From Charina bottae (taxonomy: Eukaryota; Chordata; Lepidosauria; Squamata; Charinaidae), in assembly GCA_023362775.1 (NCBI GenBank), contig JALMGJ010000029.1, forward strand, positions 2,012,001 through 2,076,000: 64,000 nucleotides of DNA, given 5' to 3'. Shown here one piece after another: positions 37,986 to 51,710 of the stretch; the first letter of the stretch is position 1, and the number at the start of each line of letters is the position of its first letter. The notes below the pieces were generated by a model. That model was given only the letters and a program-made list of their open reading frames with translations. It was not told the origin of the DNA and did no database searches. The position numbers and the translations under genes were made by a program.

Positions 37986-38757
37986 ACAAATAACAGAAAA
38001 CGATGTAACTAAGTTATGTCTCTGTGACGTTAAGATAAAGGGATATGCATATAAATGAAGATGGCCTGGAGTTGATGAATACGTGCAGGAAAGCGAAGGT
38101 GTAGGGCTAACTTTGAACGAAAGGGATGAAATCCATGTCAGAACACAGGAATTGGTAACAGGTTGTTATGGGTGTATATGAAATTGGGAATTCAGAGATT
38201 GATTGTTGCATGCAGTGAATAGAAGAATCTGGTACCTTTAGAAGGTTCTGTAGACAAGAAAAATTTATATACTATAAAATCATATTTGCAGAAAAAAATA
38301 AGCAGAGAAAATACTGTCAACAGAAAAGATAGTGGCAAAGAAGGTACTTCAAAGAGAACAAGATAACCTAAGATTTTGTTGGAAATAAATAAAACTGTTT
38401 TGGAATTAGGTGAAGGAGGCTAAATGGGGAGCGTCCAGCACAGTGAATGGAATTAAAAATAAAAGTGATAAAATGATTTGGAATGAAACTGAAATGAGAG
38501 TATGGTGAAAATAGTAAGTTAAAGATTTGTATGGGAGTGATAGTGATGTGTTGAAGAATGGAATTGAAACAAATACTATGTTAATGTCTGGGAAAAAATG
38601 AGAAGTCATACATGCTGTGGGAAAGTTAGAAAGGCCGCAGGATGATGAGATGACTTAACTGAAAAAAAGGGTTTATTCTCATTCTCTCTCTCTCTCATAC
38701 AAAAATGAATGACCAGTACCAAAGGAGTATATTGTGGAGTTTTTTCCTCATATAAAC

Positions 38758-39395
38758 TGATTGATTGATTGATTGATTATGTGCCATCAAGTCGTTTTCG
38801 ACTCCTGGCAACTGCATTGATAGATTTTCTCCATGATGATCTATCCCTAACCTATTCTTTCAAGTCTTCCAACAGTGCACTCATTGACACTGTAACTGAG
38901 TCCATCCACTTTGCTGCTGGTTGTCCTCCTCTTCTCTTTCCTTCAACCTTTTCCAGAGAGCTGGGTCTTTGCATAATGTGTCTGAAGTAGGATAATTTGA
39001 CCCTGGTCATTTGTACCTCAAGTGAAAACTCTGGGTTGATTTGTTCAATGAACCATTTGTTTTCTTGGTTGGCCATGAAGACTCAGGAGTCTTCTCCAAT
39101 ACCAAAGTTCAAAGGCGTTAATACTCTTCCTATCCTGCTTCTTTAAACTCTAACTTTCACTTCCATAGTGTCACAGGAATACCATGGCTTGCACAATTCT
39201 GATCTTTGTAGGTATAGACACAATTATGGCATTTGAATATCATTTCCAAGGCCTTCATGGCTGCTCTACCAAGTGCTAGTTTGTTGCATATTTCTTGATT
39301 GCTTGTTCCTTTACTTTTGATGGTTGATCCTAAAAGGCAGAAGCTATCCAACACTTTGATATCTTCATTGTCAAATGAGAATGACAATTTGACAA
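38758..39395 (-). mobile_element. Old BovB-like LINE 3' fragment (reverse)
   Basis: Minus-strand pieces VLDSFCLLGSTIKSKGTSNQ, EQINPEFSLEVQMTRVKLSY and KVEGKRRGGQPAAKWMDSVT are diverged versions of the BovB C-terminus. An (ATTG)n tract at 38757-38779 marks the 3' end. Confidence 0.7.
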
Positions 39396-39399
39396 TTAA

Positions 39400-41090
39400 T
39401 TGTCAAATGAATAAAGAGAATGAGGATTAGATGACAAAACAAATATACTAATGAAGAGTGAATGAGTTGAGAAATAGTGGTTGGATGGAATTGATGAAAT
39501 CTTCAAAGAGAGATGAGAATTTTAACAGAAAAAAGTCAATATATGAAGCAACATGATGGAAACAACAGTTTACAATGTATAGAGAGGTATAATTGCCATT
39601 GTGATCAGGAGGCCATTGCTCTTCTTTTTGGGTGACCACTCTTCAGAAACATCTAAGGTGGTCACAAAAATTTTATCACTAACTATCGCTCTCAAAAGCC
39701 ATCTGGTTCCACTCTCATGCTATTAATTGTTAATTATTTCACGGTTTTCTTGCACTTTTTAAATTATATTAATTGTATTGTTGATCTTTTTCTTGTATTT
39801 AGTCTTGGAAGGTAAATAAACTTTGATTGTATGGAGAGGTATACTGACAGATGTTGTTGTAAACTAGATTTAGTTGTATTCCCTTTACTTTTTCTTATCT
39901 CATGCCTTTATTTCTTTAGCTTACTATTTTTACTCCTGTGCTTTTCACAATATTGCTTAGTCCCAAAAGGAAACTGTATGACAATATGAATGAGTGTACA
40001 ATAAAAGCAGAGGACAATAATAACATCTGAGAACACTGTTCATTATTATAAGCTCTTGACTGGACTTTGAAGTTCACTAAAAAAAACAACCAATCTAACA
40101 ATCTCTGGGAAAGGAATTTCATGAACAAGGTGGCACTAACAAAAGTGTCCCAAGTGTTGGATAATTTTCAACTAGACTCCAGCCTTTCCTTTGGGGAGAA
40201 GGTAGGTTGGTCAAGTAGAGAGAATCGGTGAGGATCAAATTACAAAACAATATATCAAGAAGTGAGTGAATTGAAAGGGAGAAGATCTAGAAAGACTTGA
40301 TGGAATTTATAAGATGTTCAGAAAGAGAGAGGTGGTAAGTTTAAAAATGCAACTTTATTGGTATATGGATATGATTGGAGCTACAGGGTTTGCAAGGAAC
40401 AAAGGCATGGAGAAGTATAGTGAATGACACTGCATAACTAAAGTTAATGATACTGCCCTTACAGTTTCATTTTGCACTGCCAATATATGATAGTGAAGTA
40501 TATAGTGTTTGCGCCACATTTCTTATCCTCCTATTGTGTAATCAGAACACTGAGGTTTTTTACAGGAAATCCCAGTCATGAATGCATTGGGAAACCATGC
40601 TCGGGAGGAAGGCCAGACATGGTTATGTTATGTATAATTGTTGCACATAACATTTTCTTTCTGAGGGCATTGCACAGAACAGTAGGATTTTAAACAGTGC
40701 ATTCATAAGAATTCCTAGAAAGATAAATTATGTTAGAATATTTAGAAATGATGTACAGATTAGCTTTTGGTAACATCCTCAAAAACACTAGTATCTTAAT
40801 GATTAGGTTGAAAGTCCAGTGATTAGGTTTCCTGATTAGGTTGAAAGTGATACAGTGATACACTATAATTTGACAGACTAGCATTTTTAAGCAGTGGTCA
40901 CTAACCTACCAAGAGGTTCACATGATATTGTGCTCTATGCTGAATATCAGCAGTTGCCTACAATACTATAAGCAGTATTGTAAAATACTGTTTTAAGATA
41001 AACATTTTTTAAAAAGGTTTGTTCCATTCTCAGAAGAAAACCAGGCAGATCTATTATGTTCCCCAGAAAGATTGAAATTAGTACCAGTCT
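39400..41090. other. No recognisable gene or repeat
   Basis: AT-rich, presumed intronic or intergenic; short open frames without family resemblance. Confidence 0.4.
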
Positions 41091-41101
41091 ATGAACTAGG
41101 G

Positions 41102-41353
41102 CAGAGCTTTCCAAATTGTGTGTCGCGACACAAAAGTGTGTCGCCACACACGGTCTGGTGTGTCACCACACAACCCGGAAGCGCTGATCATTATCATTAT
41201 CATTATCAGCGCTTCCGGGTTTTCCCGCGGCGACACACCAACTGCAGAGCGCAAAACCCGAAAGCGTAGCAGCGCTTCCGGGTTTTTGCGCACTGCCGCA
41301 CTTCCGGGTTTCCGGTTGGTGTGTCGCCGTGGGAAAAACTTTGGAAAGCCCTG
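41102..41353. mobile_element. hAT-type MITE, long subtype
   Basis: 252 bp, ends cagagctttccaaattgtg and actttggaaagccctg. Duplication aactaggg at 41094-41101 and 41354-41361. An ATTATC repeat expands the central hairpin at 41190-41207. Confidence 0.88.
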
Positions 41354-41665
41354 AACTAGGGAATGTCTCTAGGAAAATAACTCAGTCTTGTGGAAGAACA
41401 GTTTACAGCTCAGCTGGAAATGCAGGTTAGCATTTCCTGAGTCTCGATGATTTAATGCCTATGACCTTAATGGCTAATCAACTTAAAAACATATTTTCCA
41501 ACTGTTCTTGCAGATCCTGCAATAATTCTGCCATAGTATATGTAAAAAACACTAATAGTTAAAATATTTTATGGAAGCAATGCATAATAGTATTTTTTTT
41601 CATCTGAAAAATTATGCAACTTAGGAATCTGTCAGTAAGTAATTAAAACAGTGAAATAAAAATCT

Positions 41666-43600
41666 GTTGTTGTTGTTCAGTCGTTTAGTCGTGTCCGACT
41701 CTTCGTGACCTCATGGACCATAGCATGCCAGGCCTTCCTGTCCTCCACTGTCACCCGGAGTTTACTCAACTTCATGTTCATTACATCGGTGATGCTATCT
41801 AACCATCTCATCCTCTGCCGTCCCCTTCTCCTTTTGCCTTCAGTCTTTCCCAGCATCAGGGTCTTTTCCAGTGAGTCCTCTCTTTGCATTAGGTGGCCAA
41901 AGTATTTGAGCTTCAGCTTCAGTATCTGTCCTTCCAATGAGCAGTCAGGGTTGATTTCCTTTAGGATTGACTGATTTGACCTCCTTGCAGTCCAAGGGAC
42001 TCTTAAGAGTCTTCTCCAGCACCACAGTTCGAAAGCATCAATTCTTCGGCGCTCAGCCTTCCTTATGGTCCAACTCTCACAGCCATACATTACTACTGGG
42101 AAAACCATAGCTTTAATTATACGGACCTTTGTCGGCAAGGTGATGTCTCTGCTTTTTAATATGCTGTCTAGGTTTGCCATAGCTTTCCTCCCAAGGAGCA
42201 AGCGTCTTTTAATTTCATGGCTGCAGTCACCATCTGCGGTGATCTTGGAGCCCAAGAAAATAAAATCTGTCACTGCTTCCATTTCTTCCCCTTCTATTTG
42301 CCAGGAAGTGATGGGACCAGATGCCATGATCTGAGTTTTTTTAATGTTGAGTTTCAAGCCAGCTTTTGCACTCTCCTCTTTCCCCCTCATCAAGAGGCTC
42401 TTTAGTTCCTCTTCACTTTCTGCCATTAGGGTGGTATCGTCTGCATATCTGAGGTTGTTGATATTTCTCCCGGAAATCTTAACTCCGGCTTGTGATTCAT
42501 CCAGCCCGGAATTTCTCATTATGTATTCTGCATATAAGTTAAATAAGCACGGTGATAATATACAGCCTTGTTGTACTCCTTTCCCAATTTTGAACCAGTC
42601 AGTTGTTCCATGTCTGGTTCTAACTGTTGCTTCTTGACCCACATACAGGTTTCTCAGGAGACAGGTAAGGTGGTCTGGTACTCCCATCTCTTTAAGACTT
42701 TTCCACAGTTTGTTTGTGATCCACACAATCAAAGGCTTTAGCATAGTCAATGAAGCAGAAGTAGATGTTTTTCTGGAACTCTCTTGCTTTTTCCATGATC
42801 CAGCGAATGTTGGCAATCTGATCTCTAGTTCCTCTGCCTCTTCGAAACCCAGCTTGCACTTCTGGTAGTTCTCGGTTCACATACTGCTGAAGCCTAGCTT
42901 GTAGGATTTTGAGCATAACCTTGCTAGCATGTGAAATGAGCGCAATTGTACGGTAGTTTGAACATTCTTTGGCATTGCCTTTCTTTGGAATTGGAACGTA
43001 AACTGACCTTTTCCAATCCTGTGGCCACTGTTGAGTTTTCCAAATTTGTTGGCATATTGAGTGCAGCACTTTAACAGCATCATCTTTTAGGATTTTAAAT
43101 AGCTCAGCTGGGATACTGTCTTCTCCGCTAGCTTTGTTGTTAGTAATGCTTCCTAAGGCCCACTTGACTTCACTCTCTAGGATGTCCGGCTCAAGTTCAG
43201 TGACCACACCATCGTATTTATCAGGGATATTAAGATCTTTCTTGTATAGTTCTTCTGTGTATTCTTGCCACCTCTTCTTAATCTCTTCTGCTTCTGTTAG
43301 GTCCCTGCCTTTTTTGTCCTTTATCATGCCCATCTTTGCACAAAACGTTCCCTTGATATCTCCGATTTTCTTGAAGAGATCTCTAGTCTTCCCCATTCTA
43401 TTGTTTTCCTCAATTTCTTTGCACTGTTCTTTTAAGAAGGCCTTCTTATCTCTCCTTGCTATTCTCTGGAATTCTGCATTCAGTTGTTTATATCTTTCCC
43501 TTTCTCCCTTGCCTTTTGCTTCCCTTTTTTCCTCAGCTATTTGTAAAGCCTCATCAGTCAGCCACTTTGCTTTCTTGCATTTTTTTTTCTTTGTATCTGT
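41666..43600 (-). mobile_element. 1.9-kb BovB/RTE LINE, most of the ORF2 (reverse)
   Basis: Upstream part (43609-42692): IPAELFKILKDDAVKVLHSI, VPIPKKGNAKECSNYRTIAL, QAGFRRGRGTRDQIANIRWI, CFIDYAKAFDCVDH. Downstream part (to 41677): GVQQGCILSPCLFNLYAEYI, NNLRYADDTTLMAESEEELK and the KSRTRLND end. A one-base insertion at about 42713-42720, after AFDCVDH, shifts the frame; otherwise about 640 codons are open. The endonuclease is missing (5' truncation). The 3' end has gttgttgtt. Confidence 0.93.
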
Positions 43601-43609
43601 ACTATCCAA

Positions 43610-44482
43610 ATATTATGGGTGGCTTAACTATAGCACTTAAACTAATAATTCATAGCCTTAAATTACATTAACATAATGATTAGCATTCAAATTAACTTAA
43701 TTGAACCTCTTAGAAATAAAATGGGCTGGTAGCCAGCATGGTTTTACAAATCACTCAAACTGCAAGCCAAACTTGCAGACACAGAGTATGAATAAAATAA
43801 AGGCAGAAGGGAAAAAAGATTGTAAGACTGTTGTAAATCAAGATTGCACATATAAACAAACATATATGTACTGGAAAAATAAGTGGAGCTTGCAACAAAA
43901 TACAGTAATGTGGAGAGATTCTGTTTACATTTTCTAAGCTAGTTTTCACTAAACCCCCGTTGATTACAGTTAAGTTTTCTCTAAGCATCGCTTGAGCTTA
44001 TATCTCTGAGGTGCCAGTCGTGCTGTTTTTTTTCCAAATCTAGTGATTTGATATTTGCATCTCCACACGGAGAGATCTAACTGCTGACATACACTGCTTG
44101 CTGATTGGTTGCTTAATGGGATGTTGGGCTAGTATAAACTGCTGATTTTTAAGTGCTCAAACTTGGGAGACATATACATAATCAATAAATTAATGTTACT
44201 TCTGTTTATTTCTTTCATGAATATGACTATCTTCTGGAGATAGTTACATATTTCCTAGGCGAATATAGAAAATTGCCTAGCACTCATAATTCAGTGAGCT
44301 GAATTACAATACACATTAAATTAGAGCACATTAGGAAGGTAGCCAGATTTACTGTTGTTTTGGCTGTATTTCTTCATAAATGGGCCATTGCAGTAGTGGC
44401 TGATTACAGGAGTTCTGAGCTATGCAGCTGTTTTGGACAAGGCAACTGTAGAGTCTCTAAATTACCAAGTATAATATCCATT
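43610..44482. other. No recognisable feature
   Basis: AT-rich sequence between BovB and L1 insertions; no repeat or gene recognised. Confidence 0.4.
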
Positions 44483-44501
44483 AGATATTGCCTGTGTTCT
44501 T

Positions 44502-47171
44502 TTTTTTTTAATATTAAAAAATAAATTTTATTATATACAATACATAATACAACACACAATACAATACAATACAAAGACGAACAATACATAAAAATATACC
44601 ATGACATTAAACTAATATCTTGATCTATAACCTTATATATACTGTATAAACTTTGCCTAATCTAAACTTATCTAACCAAAATACAAAAACAAAACAAAAC
44701 AAAACAAAAACCCATTAAATTAATTTATTTAAAACCCTCTCTAACTAAATAGTCCAACCTAACCATCTTCCTACTTACTCAATCTTTCTTTCTTTCTTTC
44801 CTTCCTCTTCCCTCTCTTCCCTTCTTTTACTTCCACTTCCTTACTCTTTCTGTTCTACTTTACTTTACCTTCACACTCCTCCCCCCCCCAAAAAAAGGAG
44901 ACTTCTTACTTTCTGTCCAATTTTCCATTATATATTTATATACTAATTTGTTCCTAATAGTTACTTTACATATTATGTTTTTAATATTAAATTTCTAATT
45001 GTATGTTTTGCGTTTTTTGAATATATTTAAAAAAGGGACTCCAAACTATCTTAAATTCATCCATATTTCTATCATTAATTTGATCAGTTAATTTTGCCAT
45101 TTGCATCAGGTCCATTATTTTTAAAGTCCATTCTTCGGTCGTGGGTATATATTCTTCTTTCCAATATTTAGCAAAGATGATTCTAGCTGCGGTTATAATG
45201 TAGAATAACAGTTTTCCATATTTTTTATGTAGTTCTGGTTTTATAAATCCCAATAGGTATAGATCCGGTTCTTTGATGAAGTTTTCTTGTATAATTTCAC
45301 AAATAATTTTGTGAATTCTGTCCCAATAAATCTTTGTTTTCTGGCATGTCCACCATAAATGAAAAAAGGTACCAGTCTCTTTTTTACATTTCCAACAATG
45401 ATTTGGTATTACCGGGTTTGCCTTAGACAATATATGGAGTGAGATACCATCTATACATCATTTTAAAGAAATTTTCTTTCATATTGTAATTTAGAGTAAA
45501 GTTCAAATCTTTTAACCAAATTTTCTCCCAAATTTCATTTTGAATGTTATGGCCCAAATTTTGTTCCCATTTAATTAAGGGATATTTTTTAGATAACTTA
45601 GAAAACTTATTTTGAATTAAAATTTTGTAAATTTTTGCAATTAGATGTTCCTCCTCTCTCCATAATATATTGTCCCAGTTAACATAACACTTTTTAAACT
45701 TAAAATTTTTGGAGTCTATTTTGAATTGTGTTTTTATTTGTAAATATGTAAACCAATTGCAGGTATTACCCTCATTTTCTAGATCTTCCCTAGTTTTAAA
45801 TTTATAGTTTGAACCTTCAAATGTCAAAAGATCTTTATAATTTAGCCACTTATTTCTAGTTGTAATTCCTTGTATTGCAAAAGCTTCATGTGGTGATATC
45901 CACAATGGTATATTAGGTATCAATTGTTTTTTATATTTTTTCCAAATTTTTAAGATCGATTTCCTAATTGGGTGATGTGTAAAAGCCCGGTTTGCTTTTA
46001 ATTTGTCGTACCATAGGTATCCATGCCAGCCAAATCTGAGATCATACCCCTCCAAATTCAATAATCTTTTATTATCCAATTTTATCCAATCTCTCAACCA
46101 AATCATTGTACTAGCTTCATAATATAATTTTAAATCTGGTAGGCCAAATCCTCCATTTTCTTTGATATCTTGTAGATATTTATATTTAATTCTAGGTTTT
46201 TTCCCTTGCCATATACATTTAGCAAGATCTTTTTGCCATTCATGAAATGTTTTTTCAGTGATTATTATTGGTGTTGTTTGAAATAGAAAGAGAATTCTTG
46301 GTAATATGTTCATTTTGATTGTGGAAATCCTGCCCAAAAGAGATATTTGGAGCTTTGTCCATTTGTGAAGATCTTGTCGTATTTCATTCCATATTTTCGT
46401 GTAATTATTTTTAAATAGATCAGAATTTTTTGATGTAATTTCAAGTCCAAGATATCTTATTTTTTTTTATTTTTAAATCCCGTGGCCAATTCCATAAGCT
46501 GAGTGTTATTTGCGGAGATATTTAAATTTAACATTTTTGTTTTTTGATTATTTATTTTAAATCCAGCGAGTTCTCCAAATTCATGTATCTTTTTAATTAA
46601 ATGAGTTAATGAATGATCTGGATTTTGTAAAGTAATTACAATATCATCAGCAAATGCCCTCAGCTTATAGTTTTCTTGTTTTATTTTAACTCCTTCAATT
46701 TGTTCATCTTTTCTAATATTTTCTAGCAGGATTTCCAAAACCATAATAAATAAAAGTGGAGATAATGGACATCCTTGTCTGGTGCCCTTACCTATAGTAC
46801 AGTTTTGCGTTGTCTCATTATTTACCACCATTCTAGCTTTCTGATTTTTATAAATAGCTCGGATAGCATTAATAAATTTATTTCCATAATCTAAATTTTC
46901 AAGTGTTTTAATCAAAAATGTCCAGTTTAAATTAAAAGCTTTTTCCGCATCTAAAAATAATAATGTAATTTGTTTGTCATTGTGGTTTTTTGTGTATTCA
47001 ATTATGTTTAAAATAGATCTTATATTATCTTTTATATATATTTTTGGTAAAAAACCACTTTGGTCTAAATTTATTATCTCTTGTAGGACTCTTTTTAATC
47101 TATTAGCCAGAATGGTGGTAAATATTTTGTAGTCTGTATTTAGAAGAGAGATCGGTCTATAGTTTTTACAA
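44502..47171 (-). mobile_element. 5'-truncated L1 LINE (reverse), 2.7 kb
   Basis: A 19-bp duplication agatattgcctgtgttctt flanks it (44483-44501; 47172-47190) and a poly(T) start marks the 3' end. Minus-strand ORF2 pieces: truncated reverse transcriptase start, GTRQGCPLSPLLFIMVLEIL, LRAFADDIVITLQNPDHSLT, NPVIPNHCWKCKKETGTFFH, LLGFIKPELHKKYGKLLFYI. Frame breaks near 46450 and 45430. Long YC-rich and AAAAC-rich 3' UTR. Confidence 0.95.
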
Positions 47172-47190
47172 AGATATTGCCTGTGTTCTT

Positions 47191-47815
47191 GATGGCCTCA
47201 AATTAACAAATTAATTAACTTCGTTAATTTTAAATTTGTTAGTAAGATCCATAATGTTATCTCCAGTACTTTTATTTGCCCTACTTCTTCAAACTATCCT
47301 CCTGAAGAAAGTTCCTGTCATAGATGAAATGAGATGCAAATAATTGCAATATTACATTTCTTGCTGACTCTGCAGATCTCTTCAGATTCTCCTTCAAGTG
47401 CTTACTGTTTACCAGTAGTCTGAATTTTCTTTCTAAAAACCTGTAGGAAGGCATTGTTAGTCTCCGTGTCACTGCTCAGGCATCTTCTTTGGCAGTTTTT
47501 TTAAGCCAAAGGGAAAATCTAATTATCTTAAAATTGCCAAAACATATTTATTACAAAAGGCTTCAAGGTGAAGATGATGGCTGTACACACTGAATTTTCT
47601 AACAAGCAGTAGTATTTGATTTTTTTATATTGTAAATGCCACTAGGTGTTCTGCTACTTAGTTGAAGCTTTTGTGTGCCACAGAATCTGATTTAAAATAC
47701 TATTATTAAATATCTGAAATATTTTTGGATTAAAGTATTTGATTAGAGCAGGAAATGCAGTCATTGTGTTGTGTAGATCTGAGCTAGGTTTTTGAATTGC
47801 AAATATTTCATTACC
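47191..47815. other. No recognisable feature
   Basis: AT-rich, short frames only, no repeat recognised. Confidence 0.4.
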
Positions 47816-47819
47816 ATAC

Positions 47820-48383
47820 TAAGTTGGTGTGGACCTGGGAAAGTGACGTCGTTGATTGGCAAGGGTTGTATATATATTTCTGTTGTGTCAATTATGCATG
47901 TGCTTGGATGGGGAAGTTCCATGATAGGCTGTTAATTATCAGATGAATGAAGTTTGATAGGTCCAGAGATAGGATTTAAATCTGTATGCTTATTGATCAT
48001 GGCTAATAGGGTGCCATGCTTCTCAGAATTCTGCATACAGTATTTCAGTCTGAGTTGTTCTAAAACTTCTGTTTTTCAGTTGAAGTTATGTCTTAAGTTG
48101 TGGAGGAAGAATAATAAAGTAGCATTGTGTCTTTTGACTCCTAGCTGATGCTTGAGTTCTGCTAGTCTTCTGTTTGTCCTGTGCAGTGGTGTTCACAGTC
48201 TTTGCATTTTTATTTTGTATATGACTGTTTTGTCTTCAATCGAAGAGAATATTTGTAGTTCAGGGTTGAACTGTGGAGTCCATGGTGCTCTCTGAGCCTT
48301 GTTGTTTTCTTGCAGACGTTTCATTGCCAGGCTAGGCAACATCTTCAGTGCGAAAAGGGAGTGGAACTTGCTCTCTGTTTATA
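47820..48383 (-). mobile_element. Penelope-like element remnants (reverse), two joined pieces
   Basis: 48237-48383 is the 3' tail also present at 14752-14860 (LPFALKMLPSLAMKRLQENN) and 15541. Directly beyond it, 47820-48236 reads CKDCEHHCTGQTED and QNSSIS, a broken GIY-YIG domain. Tail joined head-to-tail to the body of another copy fits the partial tandem copies common in Penelope-like elements. Confidence 0.6.
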
Positions 48384-48385
48384 TT

Positions 48386-48428
<43 letters not shown>

Positions 48429-48699
48429 TTTTATTCAATTTATTCCCCGCCCATCTCCCATACAAGGGACTCTGGGCGGGTTACAATAATCAAGGTTAAA
48501 AACAATACAATAAAAAGTCTAAAAAATGCAATATAAATAGATAAAATACAAGACGGGGGACGTAGGGAACGTAGCATAGATAGTGTTGCTATGGGGCTAG
48601 CCAACCCCAGGAGGCACTACCGCCTCTGTTGTCCCAGGCCAGGTGGCAGAGCCAGGTCTTGAGGGCCTTCCGAAAGGTCAGGAGGGAGGGGCCAGTCTC

Positions 48700-51600
48700 A
48701 CCTCCGGGGGCAAGATATTCCATAGGGCGGGCGCTATCGCAGAGAAGTCACGCCTCCTGGACCCCGCTAGATGGAATTCTCTTGTTGAGGGGGTCCGAAG
48801 CATGCCCTCTGCATGCACGGGTGGGGCGGGCCGACGTTATCGGGACGAGACGGTCCCTCAGGTACCCTGGTCCTATGCCATATAGGGCTTTAAAGGTGAT
48901 CACCAACACCTTGAATTGGACCCGGAAGCAAACTGGCACCCAATGCAGCTCGCGAAGCAGAGGTGTTACATGGGCTGATATCCTGGCCCCCATAACTGCT
49001 CGCGCTGCCGCATTCTGCACCAGCTGAAGCTTCCGGATACTCTTCAAGGGTAGCCCCATGTAGAGCGCATTACAATAGTCTATACGGGAGATGACAAGGG
49101 CGTGAGTGACTGTTCGGAGGGCCTCCTGATCCAGGAAAGGGCGTAACTGGCGCACAACTCGGAGCTGTGCAAAGCCCTCCTGGCCACGACTGCCACCTGT
49201 TCTTCGAGCAGGAGTCGCGAGTCCAGGAGGACCCCCAGATTCCGCACTGGATCCAAGTGGGGTAGTGCAACTCCACCCAGAACCAAAGATGACAACTTCC
49301 CGGATCCAGGGGGGCCGTCAATCCACAGCCACTCCGTCTTACCATGGTTCAGTTGAAGCCTGTTGTTCCCCATCCAGTCCCCCACAGCCTCCAGGCACTG
49401 AGATAAGGCATTGACCGCATCACTTACTTCACCCGGGATGGAGATGTATAACTGGGTATCATCAGCATATTGGTGATACCTCATCCCGTGGTGACGGATG
49501 ATCTCGCCCAGCGGCTTCATGTAGATGTTGAATAGGAGAGGAGATAGAACCGACCCCTGAGGCACCCCACAAGTCAGGGGTCTCGGGTCAGCTCTCTCCT
49601 CCCCTATCAACACCGACTGGGAACGGCCCTGGAGGAAGGAGGTGAACCAGCGCAAAACCACGCTGCCCGCCCCCAACTCCTCGAGCCGCCCCAAAAGTAT
49701 ACCGTGGTTGACGGTATCGAAAGCCGCTGAGAGATCTAAGAGAGCAAGGATGGACGCACTCCCTCCATCCCGCTCTCGCCAGAGATCATCCATAAGCGCG
49801 ACCAATGCGGTCTCTGTCCCATATCCCGGCCTGAAACCTGACTGGAAGGGGTCCAGATAATCCGTTTCCTCCAGAATCCTCTGGAGTTGCAATGCCACCA
49901 CCTTCTCAACCACCTTTCCCAAAAAGGGAAGGTGGGAGACTGGGCGAAAATTGCCCAGGATGGTAGGGTCCAGGGATGGTTTCTTGAGGAGGGGGTGCAC
50001 CAGCGCCTCCTTAAAGGCAGCCGGGAACACCCCCTCACTCAAGGACGAATTTATAATCGCCTGGACCCAGCCACATGTCACCTCACTAGCTGATTTTACC
50101 ATCCAGGAGGGACATGGGTCAAGTTGGCATGTGGTGGCGTTTACAGTCCAGAGGATCCTGTCTACTTCATCAGGCCCAACAGGATCAAACTGCTCCCAGA
50201 TAACATGGCAAGTACGGGCCTCTGGCATCTCCCCAGATCTTGTCCCACGCATGGAGTCCAACTTGGAATGAATCTGAGCGATTTTGTCCTGCAGATGCTC
50301 AGAAAACTCTTCCGATCGGCCCTGTAAATGGGTCTCCCCTTGCTCCTGACCCAAAAGCGATCTTGTAATCTTAAACAGGGCCGTCGGGCGGCATTCTGCG
50401 GATGCAATAAGAGCGGAGAAATATTCACGTTTCGCCGCTCTTACCGCCACAAGGTAGACCTTAACTGCGGCTCTAGATTGTGTTCGGTCAGATTCAGTCT
50501 TCGTCTTTCTCCAGCGGCACTCTAGACGTCTCTTAACCCTCTTCAAAGCCCTCAACTCATCCGTAAACCACGGCGAGTGACGGGCCGAACAGGGCCAGAG
50601 AGGTCGCACAGGCGCGATCTTGTCCAGAGCTCCGGCCGCTTCCCTATTCCAGGCTGCGGCCAGGACCTCCACTGGACCGTGAAGCAAGTCCTCGGGAATA
50701 ACCCCCAGCTCCTTCTGAAACCTCACTGGGTCCATCAGTCGCCGAGGGCAGACCAATCGAGTAGGTCCCGCCTCCCTGCAGAGTGGGGCAGCAGAGGAGA
50801 GTCTCAGGGTCACCAGGGCGTGGTCTGACCATGACAATGGGGAAAGATGTAACTCTCCCCTCAGATCACATTGCCACTGCTCGGACAAGAAAACTAAGTC
50901 CGGGGTGAGACCACTGTCACGAGTCGGGTCACGAATAATCTGAGACAGGCCCATAGCTGCCATGGTAGCCATAAACTCCCGGGCCGCCTCCAAGGACCGC
51001 CCCAGGGACGGCAGATTGAAGTCCCCCAGAACCATAAGTCTGGGGAACTCCACCGCCAACCCCGAGACAGCCTCGAGCAGCTCAGGCAGGGAGGTCGCTA
51101 CGCAGCAGGGAGGCTGGTACAGCAGCAACACTCCCAACTGTTCTCGTGAACCCAACTTGAAAAACAGGGTCTCACACCCGGTCACTTGTGGAGCAGCGCC
51201 CCTGAAGGCCACAAGGGACTCTCGGATGACAACTGCCACCCCTCCTCCCCTACCCCGGTGTCTCGGCTGATGCCACACCCGAAACCCAGCTGGGCACATT
51301 TCTGAGAGGGCTACTCCCCCCTCTGGGCCCAGCCAGGTCTCGGTAATAGACACCATGTCAGCCCCCTCCTCTGTGATTAAATCACTTATAAGGGGGGCCT
51401 TGTTATTCACCGACCTGGCGTTCAGCAGCAACAGTCGGAGACCGGAGCCCACGAGCATCTGCTTACCAGGGCCTGGGTATGAACACGGGGGGCCGGAACG
51501 CGCCACCGGTAACAAACACCGGGGGCGCCTTCCCTGATAATGGCTCGCCCTCCGGTTCCCGTCATACCGTCCCCTGCCCATCACCGCCTGAATCAAATGG

Positions 51601-51710
51601 CCCGCCCCCCAGCCCCCAGAGATTCCCGACTCTGGCCTAGTAGCCTCCACTCCCAGGCCTCCGGAATTCTTGGGCTTAATCAAGGGTCCCTTATCCCATT
51701 CATCCATCAT
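48700..51710 (-). pseudogene. L2 LINE ORF2: endonuclease and reverse transcriptase, recently broken
   Basis: Open for 876 codons from MMDEWDKGPLIKPKNSGG. Endonuclease residues are all present: LLLLNARSVNNK, SITETWLGPEGG, VLGDFNLPSLG, SWSDHALVTL. Reverse transcriptase: [69 protein letters not shown]. At about 49174-49180 one G is missing relative to paralogs (caaagccctcc versus caaaggccctcc), so the rest (MRQLRPFLDQEALRTVTHAL to PVCFRVQFKVLVITFKALYG) continues in another frame. A second small deletion near 48805 breaks the end. No ORF1 longer than about 100 codons is visible in the leader. Confidence 0.9.

Noticed and set aside
49080..51710. An exapted reverse-transcriptase gene (telomerase, retron or diversity-generating type)
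   Set aside because: Endonuclease plus [18 protein letters not shown] layout, 3' tail and sister copies identify an ordinary L2-type LINE.
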